The notes under the pieces were generated by a model. The model was not told the origin of the DNA. It saw nothing but the letters and a program-made list of their open reading frames with translations, and did no database searches. Made by a program: the position numbers and the translations under genes. Below are positions 59,294-64,000 of a stretch of 64,000 nucleotides of DNA, piece after piece. Source of the DNA: Halalkalicoccus sp. CGA53 (GTDB lineage: Archaea; Halobacteriota; Halobacteria; Halobacteriales; Halalkalicoccaceae); assembly GCF_036429475.1 (NCBI RefSeq), contig NZ_CP144125.1, positions 3,303,521 to 3,367,520 on the forward strand. The letters are read 5' to 3'. The stretch's first letter is position 1. Each line of letters opens with the position of its first letter.

Positions 59294-59545
59294 ATGAGTA
59301 GTGAGAGCGTCGACTCCGAAAGCAAGGTTTCGGGGAATCAAGCGAACATCCCCGCTCGCATCCGGCGGGAACTCGACATCGACGACGGGGACAGACTCCG
59401 CTGGCATATCGAGGACGACGGCACGCTCCGCGTCCAGGTCGTTCAACGGCGCAGCGGCACGTTCAGTGACTTCGATGGCTACGACGGCGAGGACGAGACC
59501 GACGTCACGACCGACCACGACACCTGGGGCGTCGACAACGAGTAG
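59294..59545 (+). CDS. VapB-like AbrB-type antitoxin
   Basis: 83 residues. The SpoVT-AbrB DNA-binding fold is visible as KVSGNQANIPARIRRELDID, then DGDRLRWHIEDDGTLRVQVV. The acidic C-terminal tail (DETDVTTDHDTWGVDNE) would wrap the toxin. Directly coupled to the PIN toxin (adjacent stop and start), forming a type II toxin-antitoxin module that probably represses its own promoter. Confidence 0.87.
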   Translation: MSSESVDSESKVSGNQANIPARIRRELDIDDGDRLRWHIEDDGTLRVQVVQRRSGTFSDFDGYDGEDETDVTTDHDTWGVDNE

Positions 59546-59980
59546 ATGCCACGCGCACTCGTCGATACGACCGTCCTCTTCGCTGCGGCGTATCGCCGCG
59601 ACGGTGCACACCGGGACGCCCTCCCGATCCTCCGGGGGATCGACACAGCGGACCTCCCGGAAGCGGTGATCCTCGATTACGTGCTCGCAGAGACGCTCAA
59701 CGGACTGACCACGCACGCCGGCCACGACGCCGCTGTCGACTTTCTCGACCGGATCGAAGAGAACACGCGATTCCATCTCGACTCGCTGACCGCGGACGCG
59801 TTCGCGACGGCGAAAGCGCTCTTCCGGCAGTTCGAGCGGTTCTCGTTCGTCGACGCCTGTATCGTCGCCTACATGCAGACGGAGGGTCCCGGCTATCTCT
59901 ACGCGTTCGACGACGACTTCGACATCGCCGAGGACGTCTACCGCCTCGACACCGCGACGAACCCGTATCAACCCGAGTGA
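59546..59980 (+). CDS. vapC: VapC-like PIN-domain toxin
   Basis: 144 residues. The PIN RNase residues are present in order: Asp6 in ALVDTTVLF, an acidic residue near 48 in VLAETLNGLTTHAG, Asp in SFVDACIVAYMQ, and the final Asp in YAFDDDFDIAE. They form the Mg-dependent site that cuts RNA in VapC toxins. It starts on the base after the antitoxin stop. Confidence 0.92.
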   Translation: MPRALVDTTVLFAAAYRRDGAHRDALPILRGIDTADLPEAVILDYVLAETLNGLTTHAGHDAAVDFLDRIEENTRFHLDSLTADAFATAKALFRQFERFSFVDACIVAYMQTEGPGYLYAFDDDFDIAEDVYRLDTATNPYQPE

Positions 59981-60102
59981 TGACAGAAGCTGTCACTCAG
60001 TTTTGTGTCGAACGAACCCAGAGTCCAGCTCGAAAACCGGTTCACGGGTAAACCCGGTGAAATCTACCGTCACTCGTTCGAGTCTTAGGACCCGTCCTCG
60101 GG

Positions 60103-60112
60103 GTATACTTTT
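60103..60112 (+). promoter_or_regulatory. TATA-like box for the split-barrel gene
   Basis: GTATACTTTT lies 25-34 bases before ATG 60137. Confidence 0.5.
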
Positions 60113-60136
60113 CCTCGGCTATCGCTATTGGCCAGT

Positions 60137-60703
60137 ATGACCGAACACACACCCAAAGACGTCTCCGATTCCATCCGCTATCAAGGAAAAGCGATCGATG
60201 ACCCGGCGTGGATTCCTGCATTTCTCGCCAGCCAAGAGACCGGTGTACTCGGTCTCGTAGACGGAGACACCCCTCACCTCGTGACGCAGCTCTTCGTCTA
60301 CGATTCCGAGGTGAACGCTATTTTCCTGCACGGTGCACAAGCCGGGCGTGCTCACGATCTCATCGAGACCGGCGGAGAGCCACGGGCCTCCTTCACGACA
60401 AGCGAGAAGGGACGGTACATTCCGGCGGACGAGCCGGTGAACTTCACTGTCGAGTACTCGAGTGTGGTTGCCTACGGATCGATCGGCTTCGTTACCGGTC
60501 GGAAGGAGAAACGACGCGTCCTCGAGCGGTTCATGGAGAAATTCGCTCCCCAACTGACGGCGGGCGAGGATTACGAGGAGATATCCGAGGAATCGGTCGC
60601 TCGGACGGCTGTGTACCGTCTCGACGTGAACTCGTGGAGTGGCAAAGAGGGGTGGAAAGACCCCGATCATCCGGGTGCCTACGATCTGGATTCCATTCGG
60701 TAA
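60137..60703 (+). CDS. Flavin-binding split-barrel (pyridoxamine 5'-phosphate oxidase-like) protein
   Basis: 188 residues. The split-barrel pattern has ETGVLGLVDGDTPHLVTQLF at the start of the barrel, VNAIFLHGAQAGRAHDLIET, then PRASFTTSEKGRYIP and VVAYGSIGFVTGRKEKRRVL. FMN-dependent pyridoxamine oxidases, haem-utilisation proteins and nitroimidazole reductases share this fold; nothing here singles out one. The true start is ATG 60137 after the TATA-like box, rather than an in-frame TTG 9 bases earlier. Confidence 0.88.
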   Translation: MTEHTPKDVSDSIRYQGKAIDDPAWIPAFLASQETGVLGLVDGDTPHLVTQLFVYDSEVNAIFLHGAQAGRAHDLIETGGEPRASFTTSEKGRYIPADEPVNFTVEYSSVVAYGSIGFVTGRKEKRRVLERFMEKFAPQLTAGEDYEEISEESVARTAVYRLDVNSWSGKEGWKDPDHPGAYDLDSIR

Positions 60704-60850
60704 CAACCACTGAGACCCGCCCAGTCCGGTCTCGATACAAGAGCCCGTTCACGGCCAGTACGGCTCTGTCAAACGGACCGCGCCTAGGGAGGCCGACGAA
60801 CCGGCTGACGACGACGAGAGATACCCTCACGCCGACGTCTCGGACCAAAG

Positions 60851-61171
60851 GTGGGGTCGTGTTCGACCTGGATAGTGAACCGTGGAGAGGAGAACGACGA
60901 CCCGCCAGGCGTCGAGATCTACGACGGCAAGTGGGTGTGTGTCGTTACGGGTCACCACGTCGCCGGCACTCCCCTGGACGTCTCGCACGACACCGACCGC
61001 GTGAGCCACCGATCGACTGGCACGAACAAGACTGGTTACTCATTCTCGAGGGGCTCGATCACCTTCTAGAGGTTCGCCTCGAACGTGTCCTTCTCGACCT
61101 GGTCTGTGACCTACCCGAGACCGTTGGTTATCCACTCGAAACGGTTATTCAGCGACCTGCCTCGACCAATT
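60851..61171 (+). pseudogene. Possible frameshifted remnant of an unknown haloarchaeal gene
   Basis: In one frame the region (60880-61000) reads EENDDPPGVEIYDGKWVCVV and TGHHVAGTPLDVSHDTDRVS. In the next frame (about 61010-61171) it reads IDWHEQDWLLILEGLDHLLE and VRLERVLLDLVCDLPETVGY. Both look protein-like, and the switch near 61005 suggests a frameshifted gene of about 100 residues. No family was recognised. Confidence 0.35.
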
Positions 61172-61176
61172 GACGA

Positions 61177-61677
61177 TTAGATGACGTGGATCGGATCGTC
61201 CACCCGGATCGTTCCCGATGAGACGATCCGCGCGTTTAGCCCTCCGCGATGAATGAGTGCGCTGAGTACCCCTTCCTCGGTGAGCGACTCCAAATACGCA
61301 CAGGGTTCACAGAGATCCACCCCTTCACAGACCACCTCACCGATTTGAAACCGCTCGTCGACCAGATGGCTGACAGCCACGTTTTCGGTCGTGATATTCC
61401 GCCGGTGATCGGCGTCCGTGAGCGAGATGCCGGCATCTCGTTGAACAAGAGCGAGAGTTTCAACCTCGAATAATGTTAGGGCTCTGTCCCCGTGAGTGAG
61501 GTTCCGACCTCGCTCGCCCGACCACGAGCCTTCTCGTTCGAAGTATCGATCTCCCTTGAGTCCGCGCCCCTCGACTGCTGATATCTCGGTTCTCGATTCC
61601 ATTTCGGCGCCGGCCTCCGGTGCGATATGGATTGCTGCCACCCGGCCATCCCGATTTCTGCTCATCGTAGTACGCAT
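61177..61677 (-). CDS. MOSC-domain protein
   Basis: 166 residues. MOSC core: VEGRGLKGDRYFEREGSWSG, TLFEVETLALVQRDAGISLT, DADHRRNITTENVAVSHLVD, and a strictly placed Cys in VDLCEPCAYLESLTEEG. Members transfer sulfur or bind molybdenum cofactor in molybdenum enzymes or in N-hydroxylated-compound reduction. A second ATG at 61665 is possible. Located convergent to the fragmentary region. Confidence 0.9.
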   Translation of the reverse strand: MRTTMSRNRDGRVAAIHIAPEAGAEMESRTEISAVEGRGLKGDRYFEREGSWSGERGRNLTHGDRALTLFEVETLALVQRDAGISLTDADHRRNITTENVAVSHLVDERFQIGEVVCEGVDLCEPCAYLESLTEEGVLSALIHRGGLNARIVSSGTIRVDDPIHVI

Positions 61678-62151
61678 CGACGTACAATTATATAACGGCT
61701 CGTCACGGCCGACTATCGGTCCGGATGGACTCTGCGTTCAGAAAGCGGAGTTTCGACCAGGGTTCCTCCCCATCCCCGGTATCGGTCTCCTTGATCGTGT
61801 TTCGCTCTTGGTAGAGGATCGTTGGTCAGGCCTCAGCTGTAGCTGGAAGTCACAGCGGGCAAGGGTGACGCGAACCCGTCACCCGACGAACGATGTTCCC
61901 AGTCAAGACGTTTGACTCGGAGCGTCGCGCCGCATCGAGGCGTTGCCAAAGATAGACTCACACCGTATCTGCGAGCGCTCCAACTCCGCCGTCGTGTCTA
62001 CCGAAAACCAGGGAAAGAAGCACTGAAAACTATCCTTGAAATGCGCTATGACTTACCAACAACCTCCGTCACAAGAGCGGTAGCGAAAATGCAGAGCCAA
62101 TCATTGCTATTGAGTGCGAACGTTCATAACAACGGTATCTGTGTATCATAT
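61678..62151. other. Region with no supported gene upstream of the reductase
   Basis: Contains open frame upstream of the GGR start (from 61912) that is Arg-rich and lacks the flavoprotein features. Appears non-coding or remnant. Confidence 0.4.
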
Positions 62152-63411
62152 ATGCGCGATCACTTTGACGTGGTCATCGCTGGTGCTGGCCCCGCTGGAG
62201 CTCAATGCGCACGAGACCTCGCTGCAAGGGACTACGCTGTCGTCGTTCTCGAAACCGAATCAGAAGACGACTTTCCCCGTCAGAGTAACAAATCGACTGG
62301 CGGAACGTTTCCGCCTATGCTGGCCTCGTTTGGTATTCCGGACGATGTCGTAATGAACTTCACCGACAGCGTCGTGATTGAATCCCCGAATGAATATTTT
62401 GTCACAAAGCATGCCGGCGCTGTCCTAGATTTTGCCGCGTTCAAGAAGTTCCTCGTCGAGGATGGTCGACGAAAAGGGGCTGAATACCGATTTGACGCTC
62501 GGGTTTCGAAGCCTATACTGGAGAACGGAGAGATCATCGGAGTCCAGTACAATGGGTCACAAAAAGTATACGGAGACATCATCATTGACGCAACCGGGCC
62601 AGCCGCACCACTCGCGAAGGCCCTCGGTGTAAGCGACCTCAAACGCCGGAAACAAGCGATCGCGATCGAGTATGAACTCGAAGGAGTCGTGGTCGACCAC
62701 GAGGAGTATGCTGATCTAACTGATGCGATGATGCTCCGGCTTGATCACAGATTTGCACCGGGAGGGTATTCATGGATCTTCCATACCGGTGCTGACACAG
62801 CGAAAGTAGGCCTCTGTTACCTCCAGAACACAAGGTACCAACAGTACGCCGACACTCGTCGCACTATCGATGGCTATCTGCAACACTGGCTAGACACTGA
62901 TCCTCGCTTCGAAAGTAGTGAGCAGATCGAGGGTCGACACCATCGAGGATCCGCACACATTCAACGTCCTGGCCGTCTGAGTACGGATAATTTCATGGCG
63001 ATCGGTGATACTGTCCCAACGATCGATCCGCTCTGGGGCGAGGGAATTGAAAAAGGGATGCGATCGGGACGTGCCGCTGCCATCACCGCGGACCGCTGTC
63101 TTATTCCCAACCAGCCAGACACGTCGGCCGAAAATATCTCGCTCTATAACACTCTGTGGAAAACTGAAGTTGCGCCTCGGGTGAACACACGACTGTTAGT
63201 AACAGAATTACTCTATCTCGTGCCAAACGATCGATACGACACCTTGGTGCGAGACTTTCACCGGTTTACTGGGGAGACGTTAAGCGAGGCAAGTCAGGGA
63301 GACATTGTAGCAATCGCGAAGATACTCCAGCCTAGCGACGCCCCGTTACTTGCGCAGTTTATGAAACACCAGCTTTGGGACTGGGGTGAACGACTGCGCT
63401 CTGCTCGATAG
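62152..63411 (+). CDS. Geranylgeranyl reductase family FAD-dependent oxidoreductase (paralogue 2)
   Basis: 419 residues from ATG 62152; the frame is open further upstream, but those residues do not match the family. The FAD motif HFDVVIAGAGPAGAQCARDL is at the start, then SNKSTGGTFPPMLASFGIPD, GLDHRFAPGGYSWIF-like LDHRFAPGGYSWIFHTGADT, and the second FAD block NFMAIGDTVPTIDPLWGEGI. It aligns with the gene at 46821 throughout, with the same STGGTF and GEGI blocks. The substrate may be an isoprenoid lipid or a related molecule. Codon use is more A/T-rich than the 46821 copy. Confidence 0.9.
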   Translation: MRDHFDVVIAGAGPAGAQCARDLAARDYAVVVLETESEDDFPRQSNKSTGGTFPPMLASFGIPDDVVMNFTDSVVIESPNEYFVTKHAGAVLDFAAFKKFLVEDGRRKGAEYRFDARVSKPILENGEIIGVQYNGSQKVYGDIIIDATGPAAPLAKALGVSDLKRRKQAIAIEYELEGVVVDHEEYADLTDAMMLRLDHRFAPGGYSWIFHTGADTAKVGLCYLQNTRYQQYADTRRTIDGYLQHWLDTDPRFESSEQIEGRHHRGSAHIQRPGRLSTDNFMAIGDTVPTIDPLWGEGIEKGMRSGRAAAITADRCLIPNQPDTSAENISLYNTLWKTEVAPRVNTRLLVTELLYLVPNDRYDTLVRDFHRFTGETLSEASQGDIVAIAKILQPSDAPLLAQFMKHQLWDWGERLRSAR

Positions 63412-64000
63412 ATAGCGCAACACCTCAGTGAGATTTCTGTTGTGATGCCGTGTTGAACGCAAGACAGCATCGGGGTAGGGTCGATCACTCACAGTGTTAC
63501 GGTGTCAGAGACTGATTCTTGGAGTATTCCGGCTTTACACGAAGATGGGAAGCTGGTTGCACAACAAAGCACGCGTAATGACTACGCATCAACACGGATT
63601 CTGAGTACGGTGATCGGTGAGTAGAGGAAACGGAGGTATCGGCATCAGATCTGGGCTATCTAGCGTTGTGCAGATCGGAACGCTGAACGATGAGAAGACG
63701 TTTATAACACGAACGCTCTTGTGGAGAGGATTGTTGGTGAACCGCTATCTGGCTGAGTTAGTTCGCTAACCCCAGCTCTTGGCTCGATTGACCCCCGATT
63801 CGGAGCAGACCACTCTGACAGGAAAACCGCCAGACGGCAAGCCACCAACAATCCCTTACCCAAGGGCGTCGTGTATAGGTCCACATCAGTCCTGGCATCC
63901 AAGGTCTCTCCATCCGACCGTTCTCAATCGACGGTGCAAGACGATCATTCAGTGAGTCGAACACTGTCCGATCAACGAACCCTGATCGTTCGACGAGTTC
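63412..64000. other. Gene-poor end of the window
   Basis: No supported gene. Several short minus-strand frames (for example 63758-63964) have protein-like stretches, but nothing recognisable. The composition suggests a degenerated mobile or transposon-like sequence; this is only an impression. Confidence 0.35.

Overview
This window is chromosomal or megaplasmid DNA of a haloarchaeon (class Halobacteria). The proteins are strongly acidic, GC is high, many genes have an A/T-rich TATA-like box about 25-30 bases before the start codon (leaderless style), secreted proteins carry twin-arginine signals with lipoboxes, and several genes are of haloarchaeal regulator or small-membrane types. No rRNA, tRNA or CRISPR array was seen.

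Bases 1-11,000 hold a CoA-dependent catabolic cluster: hotdog thioesterase, an SDR without the usual catalytic Ser/Tyr, TatD-like amidohydrolase, family III CoA-transferase, crotonase, a complete tripartite tricarboxylate transporter (TctC, TctB, TctA), UspA and an IclR regulator. It is partly decayed: an iron-dependent alcohol dehydrogenase and an HpcH/HpaI aldolase are broken, and a dead IS6-type transposase follows. Bases 12,000-22,500 carry surface and envelope functions (lipoprotein, threonine-dehydratase-like enzyme, UDP-sugar dehydrogenase, GNAT/FemAB-like protein, type I phosphodiesterase, a secreted three-repeat protein, MATE exporter) and a possible decayed IS/MITE segment.

The main feature is a near-complete extracellular contractile injection system (eCIS; relatives are Photorhabdus PVC and Serratia Afp) at 22,833-46,660. 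In order it encodes a Pvc16-like terminator, a carboxypeptidase-regulatory-like accessory protein, one sheath, a first tube protein, a small zinc-ribbon protein, a 55-residue Afp6-like protein, a second tube protein, the AAA+ ATPase, a LysM tube/baseplate adaptor, a hub and an OB-fold spike as separate genes, PAAR, gp25, two baseplate-J proteins, a TIGR02242-type tail protein with extra domains, and a fibre-like protein. Most of these genes overlap or nearly touch. A convergent gene for a DUF4157 metallopeptidase-like protein (HELAH), the best cargo/effector candidate, splits the operon at 29.9-32.4 kb. A long disordered Arg/Asp/Ser-rich protein follows it. No classical tape-measure gene was recognised.

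Bases 46,700-64,000 are ordinary haloarchaeal chromosome: two geranylgeranyl-reductase-type flavoproteins (46.8 and 62.2 kb), zinc-ribbon, PadR and ArsR-like regulators, a deacetylase-like lipoprotein, gamma-glutamyltransferase, a SnoaL-like protein, DUF1328, a cyclase-family hydrolase, a VapBC-type toxin-antitoxin pair, a flavin split-barrel protein and a MOSC protein, separated by gene-poor stretches with fragments.
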